Assembly (NCBI RefSeq): GCF_032854445.1
Contig: NC_088296.1
Span: 25,801,897 to 25,865,896 of the forward strand
Origin: Liolophura sinensis
Lineage: Eukaryota; Mollusca; Polyplacophora; Chitonida; Chitonidae
Direction: 5' to 3'
Length of the DNA: 64,000 nt
Shown: one piece after another, positions 1 to 10,316 of the stretch
Numbering within the stretch: position 1 is the first letter of the stretch
Layout of the letters: each line of letters begins with the position of its first letter
Notes under the pieces: model-generated
Told to the model about the DNA's origin: nothing
The model's input: the letters and a program-made list of their open reading frames with translations, nothing else
The model's database searches: none
Position numbers and translations under genes: made by a program

Positions 1-429
1 GCAAGTGCCGTGCTAGCACGATATTCAGTATTTAGAATTTAACAGATGAGCAAATCTCAAACAATTTATGTCCGGGTGGGCAATCAATCTCTGGCCATTT
101 GCATTCATATCTCCAGTAATAGGTTTGTTACCACATCCAGGAATAGAGATGACTGCGACTATATTTAACATCTGTGTTTTACATGACTTCCTGGCTGCTC
201 CTTATTACTTTTTTCTTATTACATCTAGGAATGGAGAAGATGGCGAATATCCATGCCATTTGTGCTCGCATAACTTTTTGGATACACTCCTGACTGTTCC
301 TGGTCTAACAGTAATGTATGGATCCTAATACAGTTTTGTGTAAAATAGGGTAATTTTGTCTCCAGGACAACGGAAACGAACTAATAAATTCCTTCACACT
401 CGCCTAAAATGTCTGGGCTGTCCAAGTAT

Positions 430-2240
430 TGGACCTAAACACTGCAGGTTTCGGAATCAGTACACAGTTATAACCATATCTATAAGTGTAGATGCATTTT
501 GTGACGGGGCACTTCTACACTGCTCTAGCAGGCCCTGTAGAACTGAATGTACACGGTTGTCACCATTTCTACAAGTGTAAATGCATCTTGTGACGGAGCA
601 CTTCTGTTCTGTGCCAGCAGGCCCTGTAAAGCTGAATGTACACAATTACCACCCTTTCTACAAGTGTAGATGCATTTTATAACGCAGCACTTCTACACTG
701 CGCTAGCAGGCCGTGTAGAGCTCAATGTACACAGTTATCACCATTGATACAAATGTAGATGCATTTTATGACGCAGCACTTCTACACTGCGCCAGCAGGC
801 ACTGTAGAACTGAATGTACACCCTTATCACCATTCCTACAAGTGTAGATGCATTTTGTGACGCAGCACTTCTACACTGCGCTAGCAGGCCCTGTAGAGCT
901 GAATTTAGACAGTTATCACCATTTCTACAAGTGTAGATGAATTTTGTGACACAGCACTTCTATACTGCGACAGCAGGCCCTGTAGAGCTGAATGTACACA
1001 TTTTTCACCAATTCTACAAGTGTTGATGCATTTTATGACGCAGCACTTCTGCTCTGTGCCAGCAGGCCCTGTAGAGCTCAATGTACGCAGTTATCGCCAT
1101 TTCCACAAGTGTAGATTCAGTTTGTGACGCAGCACTTCTACACTGCACCAGAAGGCCCTGTAGATCTCAATGTACACAGTTATTACCTTCGCTACAAGTG
1201 TAGATGCGTTTTATGACGCAGCACTTCTACACTGCTCTAGCAGGCACTGTAGAACTGAATGTACACAATTATTACCAATGCTACAAGTGTAGATGCATTT
1301 TATGGCGCAGCACTTATGCTCTGCGCCAGCAGGCACTGTAGAAGTGAATGTACGCAGTTATCACCATTGCTACACGTGTGGATGCATTTTATGACGCAGC
1401 ACTTCTACATTGGGCCAGCAGGCACTGTAGAACTGAATGTACACAGTTATCACCATTTCTACATGTGTAGATGCATTTTATGACGCAGCACTTCTACACT
1501 GCGCTAGCAGGCCCTGTAGAACTGAATGTACACGTGTATCACCATTTCCACAAGTGTAGATGCATCTTGTGACGCAGCACTTCTGTTCTGCGCCAGCAGG
1601 CACTGTAGAACTGAATGTACACAGTTATCACCATTTCTGCAAGTGTAGATGCATTTTATGACGCAGCACTTCTACACTGCGCTAGCAGGCCCTGTAGAGC
1701 TGAATGTACACAGTTATCACCATTTCTGCAAGTGTAGATGCATTTTATGAAGCAGCACTTCTACACTGCGCTAGCACGCCCAGTGGAGCTGAATGTACAC
1801 AGTTATCACCATTGCTACAAGTGTAGATGCATCTTGTGACGCAGCACTTCTGTTCTGTGCCAGCAGGTCCTGTCGAGCTGAATTTACACAGTTATCACCA
1901 TTTCTGCAAGTGTAGATGCATTTTATGAAGCAGCACTTCTACACTGCGCTAGCAGGCCCTGTAGAGCTGAATGTACACAGTTATCACCATTTCTGCAAGT
2001 GTAGATGCATTTTATGAAGCAGCACTTCTACACTGCGCTAGCAGGCCCTGTAGAGCTGAATGTACACAGTTATCACCATTTCTACAAGTGTAGATGCATC
2101 TTGTGACGGAGCACTTCTGTTCTGTGCTAACAGTCCCTGTAGGACTAAATGTACACAGTTATCACCATTGCTACGGGTGTAGATGCATTTTGTGACGCAG
2201 CACTTCTGTTCTGTGCCAGCAGGCCCTGTAGAACTGAATG
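430..2240. repeat. 89-bp minisatellite array
   Basis: About 20 head-to-tail units of roughly 89 bp; the landmark AAGTGTAGATGCATTTT recurs at about 485, 574 and 663 and onward. Units differ by scattered substitutions. Most carry an 8-bp inverted pair, AGTGTAGA and TCTACACT, about 21 nt apart, so a unit could form a small hairpin. Short ORFs inside the array differ from unit to unit and have no recognisable domain, so I do not call them coding. Confidence 0.95.
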
Positions 2241-2540
2241 AATTGCATAGCTTGATAATCTGAGGCTTTTCTGTGCCTTGGAGTGGTAGGTCTATAGATA
2301 CTGCGTACGTCTTGAAGTTCCTGTCTAGATGTCAACAGTTTGGAAATCATCGATTTCACAACGTGTCTTTAGACATTATACATGCGAACCATACGATGTG
2401 TCATTCTTCTAGGAATCGTCTTCTTTTACGTAATTTAATAGGAACAAGGACATTTCTGTTTTGAAGGTACACATAGGCTTTTAACTAGTGGTGATTTTTA
2501 GAAAAGTCTGGCCTGTCATCTTTCTCATTTTGCAGATTTA
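2241..2540. other. Unassigned spacer between two arrays
   Basis: About 300 bp between the 89-bp and 26-bp arrays. I see no repeat, splice-bounded exon or RNA gene in it. An ORF of 63 codons on the plus strand has no recognisable features. Confidence 0.5.
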
Positions 2541-2544
2541 ACAG

Positions 2545-3094
2545 TGTGTGTGTATGACGTAATGGCGTCAATAGCGTGTACGATGTGATGGTAACAATAG
2601 GATGTATGACGAGATGGCACCAATAGTGTGTATGACGTGATGGTGCTAATAGTGTGTATGACGTGATGGCGCCAATAGTATGTATGACGTCATGGCACCA
2701 ATAGTGTGTATGACGTGATGGTGCTAATAGTGTGTATGACGTGATGGCATCAATAGTATGTATGACGTGATGGCGCCAATAGTATGTATGACGTCATGGC
2801 ACCAATAGTGTGTATGGCGTGATGGCGCCAATAGTGTGCATGGCGTAATGGCACCAAAAGAGTGTATGATGTGATGGTGCCATTAGTGTGAAAAACGTGA
2901 TGGCGCCAATAGTGTGTATGTCGTCTAGGGGGTCAATAATGTGTATGACGTGATGGCGCCAATAGTGTGTATGACGTCATGGCACCAATAGTGTGTATGG
3001 CGTGATGGCGCCAACAGTGTGTATGGCGTGATGGCGCCAAAAGAGTGTATGGCGTGATGGCGTGAAAAGTGTATAGGACGTCACGGCGCCAATA
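2545..3094. repeat. 26-bp minisatellite, left part
   Basis: About 21 units with the consensus GTGTGTATGACGTGATGG followed by CGCCAATA. Many units contain TGACGT or the palindrome TGACGTCA (a CRE-like octamer), and GGCGCC. The array stops at about 3094 where a transposon remnant is inserted and resumes at about 4151, so both parts were once one array. Confidence 0.93.
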
Positions 3095-3108
3095 ATTATA
3101 GGTTATTG

Positions 3109-3197
3109 GATTGTATGGTCCTGCATGGATGAGTCCTGGGCACCCAGGAAAGGGACGAGCTTGCGCTTAGGACGAGTCCATACAGGACCATACAATC
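3109..3197. repeat. Terminal fold-back hairpin of Crypton-like element 1
   Basis: Arms at 3109-3137 and 3169-3197 pair over 29 nt. The outer 15 nt (GATTGTATGGTCCTG) match perfectly and 25 of 29 positions match overall. The 31-nt loop contains a further small hairpin, CCTGGGCACCCAGG. It lies 3' of the recombinase reading frame, close to the element end. The GATGAGTCC and GGACGAG strings recall a hammerhead ribozyme, but the conserved core is not there. Confidence 0.85.
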
Positions 3198-3388
3198 AAA
3201 ATAAACTTTTTATTTTACACCCACTTGTCAAAAACGTAAGTAAATAAACTCGAACGCTAAACGAATTGGGTAAAACCGTGCATATCGCGTAACAATAGAG
3301 GATAGCCGGTTGTGGATGGAATACTGAATGGAGCACTTTCATTGGCTGACGGAAAACTGGGTCAGGCGCACGTGGCCGAAGCGGTATT

Positions 3389-4077
3389 TTACAAACAGAA
3401 GTGTAAAGAAAAGGAATGCAGACGTTGCAGTGAAATTAAAGTGCAGTTGTTAAAAACTGCGCCAACGAACAGACTAGTGTAATCTTTACAGGATGAAGAC
3501 GAAAACGAAGTAGAGTTTGCTGACAACGTTAGCTGATTATCTTTGGGATTCTGTGCGGAAGTTGGTGGCATCGGAGTGAAAACTCCGTTTGTATGCACTT
3601 GAACTGACCGGCCAGGGAGTGGAAGCTCGGGAGATGGTTGACTGAAGGCGCGATTGCGCTGAAGTAAACTCGACATTTGCTTCTGCTCTACGTGATCCAA
3701 TTTAGAATCATACTCCTGGATGCTAGTAAGGGATTTGTGACGGTAACCTGCATAATTTTACGTGGAGCGAGGCCAGATTTTACAAGGGTTTGGACGGTTG
3801 TTTTTCGGGCCGAGTGATTAGTTTTCCGGCCTTTCAGTCCAGCAGCCTCGGCTACCCTCTTCATTAGCTCTCCCAAACAATGCTCTCCCATTGGAGTGGA
3901 GCAATACCACACAGCTGCATCAGGTTTGAGGCGATATTCGGGAAGTGTGAGGTGTGAGGTAGAACGGACTGTCAAAAGGGTCAGAATCTGATTGATCGGC
4001 AGCCATGCTTGTGTCGTCTGCTTGTTGACAAGCAAAAAGTAGTCCGTACGTGTGACGCCACAGTTACAACTGTCCAA
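3389..4077 (-). pseudogene. Crypton-type tyrosine recombinase, C-terminal fragment
   Basis: Two overlapping minus-strand frames form one broken gene. The first (4077 to about 3690) holds the catalytic core: WYCSTPMGEH, then NHSARKTTVQ, which carries the His-x-x-Arg pair, then LAPRKIMQVT. A one-base frameshift near 3735 moves the continuation to the second frame. There HKS is followed by QEYD, supplying the probable nucleophilic tyrosine, and then a Ser/Pro-rich tail ending with GAVFNNCTL. The enzyme would cut and rejoin DNA at element ends. The family assignment rests on the match of these motifs to Crypton/DUF3504 recombinases (related to the ZMYM and QRICH1 C-terminal domains) known to me. 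The N-terminal half, including the first catalytic Arg, is absent. The tail motif FxNCT is shared with the second copy at 24.2 kb. Not functional as it stands. Confidence 0.75.
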
Positions 4078-4100
4078 TATATTTTTAAAATATTGGACAG
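4070..4100. repeat. Short perfect inverted repeat near the element's other end
   Basis: CTGTCCAATAT and ATATTGGACAG form an 11-bp perfect stem with a loop of about 9 nt. It begins where the truncated recombinase frame opens, so it may mark the internal deletion point or a second terminal structure. Confidence 0.7.
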
Positions 4101-4150
4101 CTGTGTTTACTACATAATATAGTAGGCGCTGAACACTCAGGTGTATAATA

Positions 4151-4262
4151 ATGTATGATGCGATGGCGTCAACAGTGTACGTGACGTGATGGCGCCAAAA
4201 GTATGTAAATTTTAACGCGATGGCGCCAATAGTGTGTATGACGTGATGGCACCAATAGCTTC
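4151..4262. repeat. 26-bp minisatellite, right part
   Basis: Four degenerate units of the same GTGTATGACGTGATGGCGCC consensus as the left part, resuming after the Crypton-like insertion. This shows the insertion came after the array formed. Confidence 0.88.
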
Positions 4263-4336
4263 AGACTGCGTCTCATATTCACGGGCCAGAGTAACGATAT
4301 TCCTGGTAAACCTCTATTCTAGTACATATGATTGAA

Positions 4337-4767
4337 TTACTGTAACAGTAACAGTGAAGTAAGTACTAGGAATAAAAAATGAGAATCTGAATTTGTCTTA
4401 CAGGCAGTTGTCTTGGGTGGAAGTATGATGAGTCTTACTTCAGCGTTGGCATACCCTCCATTATGATCGAAAACTGAGACAGAGTAGTTGCCGCTGTAGT
4501 CCTTTCGTAGGTTGGTAAATACAAGTGTGCAGCTGTCGGGTTCCATGTATACAGTGTCGATGTAATAGGATCCTTTGAAATCATGGCCAGATTCCCTATT
4601 GATTACCACTTTATCTTTCTTGTCCTTGTCAAGAAGTGACCACAGAATGTCAACGTTGGTGTTGTTGTTGTTTGTCGTGAAGCTACACGGGATAACTGCC
4701 TTAGTAGCGGGAAGCTGGACAATCACCGGAGATTTCACATTCAGTTGAATTTCAGCGGAACTGACTC
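4337..4767 (-). CDS. Ig-domain (V-set-like) cell-surface protein, last exon
   Basis: A minus-strand exon with an AG acceptor at 4770-4768 (TTTTAG before GAGTCAG) and a stop at 4337. It encodes about 142 residues that begin VSSAEIQLNVKSP. An immunoglobulin fold is shown by the strand-B cysteine in VIPCSF, the tryptophan in ILWSLLD, and LRKDYSGNYSVSV, the usual D-x-G-x-Y of strand F. The cysteine normally two residues after that Tyr is Val here; other cysteines sit in DSCTLVF and TTACKT. The chain ends in a hydrophobic stretch (HFLFLVLTSLLLLQ) after a polar segment, which fits a GPI-anchor signal or a short membrane tail. Phase joins exactly to the exon at 5125-5200 (final G plus GA gives Gly). 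Likely a secreted or surface recognition protein; the ligand is unknown. Confidence 0.75.
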
Positions 4768-5124
4768 CTAAAACTAAAGGAAGAATAAGAAACTAAAGGC
4801 TGTACACAGAGAATTACGTGAATATCATGATAATCTGATAAAGCATATAACGTCTGTCACAATGCATTTACATTAGGAGTTTAGAATTTATACAGTTGTA
4901 GTTTTCATGTCTTCTATCTAAAAAACAAACAAACATAAACTCACATTGGCACTAAGGAAGAGTCAGTGTGAAAATACTAATCATACATACGTATTACTGC
5001 AACTCTTACAAATAATATCGTTCGGTCCATATATATGACTGTACGGGAGACTGCCCAGTGTGTGCTGTTAACATCAACACAACGAGTATAGGACAGGGAG
5101 CTATAAGGGAAGAAAAGTCCTTAC

Positions 5125-5200
5125 CTTGTGGAATTGTGAAGACCGTTAGTAAGCCAGCTATAAAGGCCACACGTTTTGCGAGCGAATTTGCGAGACCAAT
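5125..5200 (-). CDS. Signal-peptide exon of the Ig-domain protein
   Basis: A 76-nt minus-strand exon between a TTATTTCAG acceptor and a GTAAGG donor. It encodes 25 codons plus one base. The core VAFIAGLLTVFTIPQ is hydrophobic and follows a basic stretch (LAKR), as in a secretory signal peptide with cleavage near the Gly-Val-Ser-Ser junction. The reading frame continues without a break into the Ig exon. No Met lies in this exon, so the start codon must be in an upstream exon (above 5200) that I could not identify; a donor-like GTAAGA on the minus strand near 5550 is one candidate for a first, partly untranslated exon. Confidence 0.65.
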
Positions 5201-6394
5201 CTGAAATAATATATTTAGCTGCCTTTGCTATTTTTCTTCAACACAGCTGTTGTTTTGATTTTAAGCCATGGTAAGGGAGAAGAATATTTATATCAAACAA
5301 ATACCACTGAAGAGAGTAGGCCTATACATTTTTCTTGCATGTGCATGCCATAAAAAATTCCATTATATACCTCAAGTTGATCAATTATAAATAAATTCAG
5401 CGCCAAAAATCCACCGTGGCCGTCTCGATTTTGCCTAAGAGCTAGTCCTAAAGTCTTCTGTGTTAGGAGGAGAATTTCTGTCGAAAACCGCCCGAAGTGC
5501 AGTTCGCACATTTCCGGTAGAAATGTAAGTGATCTGCCCAACAGCCGGTTCTTACTTCAGTGATTTCCGCTTGACGATCGGGGAAACCAGAGTCTTAGAC
5601 GTAGATACCCGAGTTCACATGAACAAGTCGGCCATTTTAATGACTCTCACTGGCTGAGAGGCAAACACCTCTCCAGCATAAATTACAGGGTATTAAAGAT
5701 GAAGGACGCGATGGGCTCAGCGATTTATGCCAGCTTTGTCCTTTTCAGGCTTTACGTGTAGGCTATGGCGAGGAAAAATCGCAAAATTATGCAGCAGGCA
5801 CCACCAGATAGAAAAAACTGTACACTCTTTTCAGCCTATAGTGTCATGTTTTTCTCCTTTAACACAGCGGATTAAGACAATACTTTATGTCAACAGATTA
5901 CAGTCATCAACACTTCATTTTCCTCAAATGAACTATACTACATGTGAAGTATTCTCAGCGTGTTATCTTTACCGTAACCAAAAATGGCGACTTACAGCAG
6001 ATTACACTTATATTTCTATAAAACAGAAAGAAATACATGGCCCTTTTCACTGAGCGAGGTTTTATGCAAAATTGAGTATGTTTAAAGATTGGAAAGAAGT
6101 TACCAATTCTTTGCCATATGTGAAGCAAACAGTCCTATTCAGATATTTAAGCTCACTTCATGCATTCATGAGTCTATATATTACAAATGTTCCATGTCAA
6201 CATTTACAGCCATTTACCTGTATCGTATGTTCTTAAAATGTATGTTTTGTTTACAAGCACTGGGTGCCTGTTTTTCTGGACAACGTGGATATAGCCATGA
6301 ATGACCACGTGGATCACTGTTCACAATGGTGGAAATTTGTCATGTTCATAATTTACCCAAATAAACTAATATGTTTGAGCCGCCGCTTTCACTA
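5201..6394. other. Non-repetitive stretch, probably intron or flank of the Ig gene
   Basis: No repeat family or domain is recognised. ORFs of 108 codons (plus, 5727-6053) and 82 codons (minus, 5293-5541) are open but show no motif. The first exon of the Ig-domain gene should lie here or just beyond. Confidence 0.4.
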
Positions 6395-6395
6395 C

Positions 6396-6536
6396 ATTTA
6401 TTTATTTTATTTTTTTTGATTAAGTGTTACACACTAGTCCTCAAGAATATTTCACTTATACGACGGCGGCCAGCATTATGGTGGCAGACCCCAGTGGAAG
6501 CCCATGACCAACCGCAGGTTGCTGGAGAATAAAATC
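6396..6536 (-). repeat. SINE-tail dispersed repeat
   Basis: Reverse-orientation copy of the dispersed 3' tail: TCAAGAATATTTCACTTATA, then CGACGGCGGCCAGCATTATG, then CCGCAGGTTGCTGG. A T-rich start (the reversed A/T-rich SINE end) lies at the left. The same sequence recurs at 14.4, 15.8, 19.5, 20.9, 35.7, 40.2, 50.6, 51.1 and 51.6 kb. Confidence 0.85.
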
Positions 6537-6847
6537 AGACGGACAATAATCCACATGGCTTTCATATTGCCTTACGTTTATACAACGATTTTGTCGCGTT
6601 TCCCCAGGAGATATCTGCTCGATGTTGATGGTAAAGCAATCTCTTTTTCTATAGAATGGCGGATATCGAATGAATCGGAAGGGATACCACATAAGATTAA
6701 TGAACACCATGATTTAAGCTGTATGTTAGAAAACAACTAACATACTTTATTGTAATATATTGTAAGTAAATGAGGTTACCAGATTTCAACCATCGAGGAA
6801 AATTAGAAACAGTGGCTGAATCAAATCCTAAACCTCATCACACATAC

Positions 6848-6931
6848 CGTTTTCTGTGTACTCAATTTGGCACGTTTCTTCGGGAAATTCTCACTTTTTC
6901 CCCTGGAATCCGGAAAAGGCTTCTCTCTTTT
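6848..6931 (-). CDS. Repeat exon, unit 1 (84 nt)
   Basis: A minus-strand exon candidate between CTACAG and a GTATGTG donor, 28 codons, phase 0 at both ends. The peptide starts KREKPFPDSRGKSENFPKKR and ends LSTQKT. It is the most 3' of six homologous exons (11.4, 9.6, 9.0, 8.5, 7.7 and 6.9 kb) that share acceptor, donor and the pattern of a basic start, Pro-Ser, a Lys-Gly centre, LPKKG and QKT. The domain is not one I know; the composition suggests a disordered basic linker. Confidence 0.6.
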
Positions 6932-7436
6932 CTGTAGGGTTTCAAAAACACAACCACAATGGTGTCACTTTTATATCATAGGTAACTAGAGAGAGAGAGA
7001 AGCGCGACTGAATATAAATGCGCTCCGTGATTCCTTGTGTAACCAAAACCAATATTACAATATCCGAAACATAGATACATTTCAAGTTAGAACTAAAAGA
7101 TTTCAACAACCAAGAGAAGTTAATCTCCTGGTTAAAGTGTACATTATCATTGTAAAGTTCAGTTCAATTCACTTTTTCTAACTAAAAAGTAAGCGAACAG
7201 TATAGGTCATTTACGCCTGCATCGACATTTCATACGATCAAGAAAATTAAAATTAGAAATATAAACCACATTCAATCAAATATCTTTTGAAATCCACATT
7301 GCGGAAACATTGCCTCGATACATCAGTCTTGAACTTGAATACTGTTTTTCACAGTGAAATATGTTTCGTACTTTTGTATTTTTTAATGTTTTTGATATGT
7401 TGTTTAATGTGGTATGACCGTTTAAATCGTTCAGCA

Positions 7437-7665
7437 TTAAGGGAATAGTGCAACCCGTATCAGTATAATGGCTCGGATGGGGCGGCTTACTTGCCTTCGG
7501 AAAGTCGTCTCAGTAACGCAGCACTAGATAAAAGAGCGGTGGAAATCCGTCCTGCAACAAGGAGGCACGAAACATGCACTCTAGCGATTCCTTGGTCGTC
7601 ATTTGACTGGAAAATTGTTAACTACGAGGTTTAACCCTAAGCACTCACTCACTCACTCACTCTAA
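7437..7665 (+). repeat. SINE body, 5'-truncated
   Basis: Starts GGGAATAGTGCAACCCGTAT and ends in CACTCA simple repeats. It matches the body of the complete SINE at 38.9-39.27 kb but lacks the tRNA-like head. It lies in the intron between repeat exons 1 and 2, and partial duplicates of it also occur at 51.4 kb. Confidence 0.85.
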
Positions 7666-7688
7666 GCGTATACACCTCTAACACGTAC

Positions 7689-7775
7689 AGTTTTCTGTCC
7701 TTTGACTTCGACACCTTTCTTCGGGGGACTCCCATTCATTCTCTTGGAGACTGAAGGTAAAGGGTTTTCTTTTTC
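7689..7775 (-). CDS. Repeat exon, unit 2 (87 nt, acceptor damaged)
   Basis: Homologous to the other units: 29 codons with KENPLPSVSKRMNGS, then PPKKGVEVKGQKT and a GTACGTG donor. The acceptor reads TGCGG where its sisters read TACAG or CACAG, so the AG is lost and this exon is probably skipped. Skipping an 87-nt phase-0 exon would keep the reading frame. Confidence 0.5.
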
Positions 7776-8439
7776 CCGCAGAATGTCAAAAACATACCAC
7801 AAACGGCGTAATTTCTGTAACGTGTAAATCTAGAAAGAGAAGCACGACCTCATGTCAGTGGGTTTTATAATTCCTTGTGTAAGCAAAACCACTGTCACAA
7901 TTTATTGAGCAAGGATGAATTTAAAGACGTTGACAAACATGTTTAAATAATCAAGGAAAATTACTCTCACAGCCAAAGAATATATATAAACCTTGCTACG
8001 TTCTTTATCTAATTTTTCCCCTTTTTTCGCTAAAGTAAAAACATAGTTTTGCATGTACGCCTTTATCGTGACATCACGTGCGCAACAAAATTAATATACG
8101 AAAAAACCAAATAGATTAAAAACAGCTTCATCTTTCGAAATTAGCTTTGCGGAACACTGACTTGGTGTCCAATCTTGTTGCTCTGCATAATATGTTTTCA
8201 GTTCGGTGGGGCTAGATCTGTTTTCTTTTCACGTCAATGGAAAAACATCTTTATCCATGTAAATCCACGCAGACAGGTTTTAAGAAAATTCATTAGAAAC
8301 ATGATACAAACACCTGTGGACAGATGTAATCTATATGTGCCGTTACATGCATTCGTCTTGTAAATGTACATTTAAGAACACTTTATATTTCTTATATCGT
8401 ACATAAAGTAGTCTAAATGAATAACATCGTAACACGTAC

Positions 8440-8526
8440 AGTCTTCTGCCCATCTACTTTGACACCTTTCTTCGGGAGATTCCCACTCTTTCTCTTGGAA
8501 ACCGAGGGTAAAGTTTTCTGCCTTTC
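8440..8526 (-). CDS. Repeat exon, unit 3 (87 nt)
   Basis: The cleanest unit: CTCTACAG acceptor, GTACGTG donor, 29 codons in phase 0. It encodes ERQKTLPSVSKRKSGNLPKK followed by GVKVDGQKT. Seven to nine of the 29 residues are Lys or Arg, with no hydrophobic core, so a flexible charged segment is more likely than a folded domain. Confidence 0.65.
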
Positions 8527-8938
8527 CTGTAGAGTGTTATGAAACAAAATCAGCAATGGCGTCGTCTTTTCAGCATGTATTTCTAGGGATCGACAAGGGA
8601 TAGCTTTATGTCAATGGGCTCTATGATTCCTCGTGTAAGAAAACCACTATCACAATACATTATAGATACATATATATTTAAAAATAGAGACTGGTAGATT
8701 TCAATAGACAAGGAAAATTAATTCCATTCATAGAGTATATAATGATTATAAATATATGCACACAAACATTGCCAAGTTCAGTATTTCATTTCAACCTGTA
8801 CCGAGATTTAATATGCACAAAAAAAACAAAAATAAGAAAATTAACCTCAATTAAAACGTCATCTCCTGAAATCCACACTGCGGAAACAAAAATTCAATGT
8901 AGGTACCAGTATCTAAACTTGAATACAATCACACGTAC

Positions 8939-9025
8939 CGCTGGCTGTCTATCTACGTTTGCACCTGTCTCTGAGAGATTCCCATCCTTTCTCATTGAGG
9001 ACGAAGATGAAAGCTTCATTCCACC
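8939..9025 (-). CDS. Repeat exon, unit 4 (87 nt)
   Basis: CCTACAG acceptor, GTACGTG donor, 29 codons in phase 0. The peptide contains SSSSSMRKDGNLSETG and ends DRQPA. It is the most diverged of the spliceable units, with fewer lysines and a Ser run, but intron sequence on both sides is still alignable to that of units 3 and 5 (for example CAATGGCGTC just upstream on the plus strand). Confidence 0.55.
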
Positions 9026-9576
9026 CTGTAGGATGTTTTTAAAAAAACAACAATGGCGTCATTTTTCAAACATACATGTCCAGAGAGAGAAGCACGGCTT
9101 AATGACAATGGGCTTTATAATATAGGGTGTAAGCTAAATCGCTTGATAATTTATATCAAATTAAAGACGGAAACTACCAGACTTCAGCGACGAATCGAAA
9201 TTATTCTCATTTTCTCAGTATATATAAATATTGCCAAGTTCCCTGTATTCCCTCTTCTCTTCCCTAAAAAACATAAAACTAGTTTGGAATTTAAGTCTTT
9301 ATCGTGAATTCATGTGCAGAAATTAAAAATACGAAGAATTAAACATATTAAATTGAACTTAAAATATTTTTCATTCATTGTGTTCTTTTTTCTGGTAATT
9401 CGTCAATTGCTAACCAAGTAACCTAAACAGCATTGTACAAACCAGACGTCTATCTAGAAAAGTTATCAAAAAAAACATAAAACAAACCAATGAGAGCGAG
9501 AGGAATTCCCGTACAAGTGTATGAGTTTAATATATACGTTTAAAGCAGTCTAAGCTCAAAATCCTGTCACACTTAC

Positions 9577-9663
9577 ATTTTTCTGTCCATCAGCTTTGAC
9601 ACCTTCCTTCGGGAGAGTTCCATTCTTTTTCATGGAGGCTGAAGGAGAAGGTTTTTTTCTCCC
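9577..9663 (-). CDS. Repeat exon, unit 5 (87 nt)
   Basis: TCCACAG acceptor and GTAAGTG donor (closest to the consensus of the set), 29 codons in phase 0. The peptide is GRKKPSPSASMKKNGTLPKE followed by GVKADGQKN. Flanking intron sequence is shared with units 1-4, so the duplicated segment was exon plus about 150-250 bp of intron. Confidence 0.63.
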
Positions 9664-9669
9664 CTGTGG

Positions 9670-10080
9670 AATGTCACAAAACATAACAGCAATGGCGTCA
9701 TTTTTGTAACATGCATATATCCTAGAATGACAAGCACGGCTTAATACATGTATTAATGTTATCTGTAAGTTCTTGTGTAAGTAAAACCACTATCACAGTT
9801 TAGTGTATGATTTATTTATATGAATTATTAACGGACTTCAACTACAAATGAAAAAACAATATATATTTGGTGAGCATAAAAAAATTTGCCACACTTTGAA
9901 GCTGAATTGCTCCATTATCCTTTGTTCAAACTCTTTTAAACTTTAGACATTCAAATGGTATAATTTTGTTGGTATACTGACCAATTTTCAAGGTATTTTC
10001 AAGGTCATGGCTGGAGTAGTGTGTACATAGGGTTAAAATGAAAACATAGCCTTAAAAACGCACGTTCCGGTGACCCACAT
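9670..10080. other. Intron-like AT-rich stretch
   Basis: Continues the duplicated intron sequence seen beside the repeat exons for about 150 bp, then becomes unique AT-rich sequence. No gene or RNA signal seen. Confidence 0.4.
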
Positions 10081-10088
10081 TGCATCAC

Positions 10089-10316
10089 CTGTCAGGTGTC
10101 ATGAGTAGAGCGCGCGCTGCACCTGTGTGACACGCGTCAATCAAGTGTCGTCTGGAAACATTGTCTGGATCTAGCGTCACAGAAACTCTTCTGCCAGATA
10201 GGCACAAGTTTTGCTGAATCAAGATGGTTTTCTCTGCGGCGGACAAGGAATTGATCACCTCTTCAAGTAAACCGAGGTAGAACATCATTTTGAAATGTCC
10301 GGAACATGCATTTTTG
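10089..10316 (-). CDS. Possible exon of unknown family
   Basis: A minus-strand open frame ending at a good donor (CTGACAG then GTGATG). It encodes LEEVINSLSAAEKTILIQQN and, near its end, VSRRHLIDACHTGAARALL. The helical, amphipathic look weakly recalls a death-fold or ankyrin-type helix pair, but I cannot assign it. The 5' border is uncertain: an AAAATAG near 10318 is one possible acceptor, and the frame stays open up to the AT microsatellite. It sits between repeat exons 5 and 6, in the same orientation. Confidence 0.4.

Larger units (their letters stand above)
3097..4150 (-). mobile_element. Crypton-like tyrosine recombinase element, decayed
   Basis: This insertion of about 1.05 kb interrupts the 26-bp minisatellite. 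It carries the C-terminal half of a tyrosine recombinase of the Crypton/DUF3504 type on the minus strand and a long fold-back hairpin at the recombinase 3' side. The outer bases start TATAGGTTAT and end near GGTGTATAATA. These resemble the ends of the second element near 23.5-25.15 kb (TATAGAGATTAT and GGTATATGATG). There are no long terminal repeats. A few bases (AAT) are shared at both borders, which could be target sequence. The N-terminal half of the recombinase is missing, so the copy is an internally deleted, non-autonomous remnant. The borders are my reading of where the minisatellite stops and could be off by several bases. Confidence 0.7.

Noticed and set aside
3112-3197. Hammerhead ribozyme in the element-1 hairpin
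   Set aside because: GATGAGTCC and GGACGAG look suggestive, but the invariant CTGATGA and GAAA core and the cleavage-site triplet are not in the right arrangement. A simple fold-back explains it.
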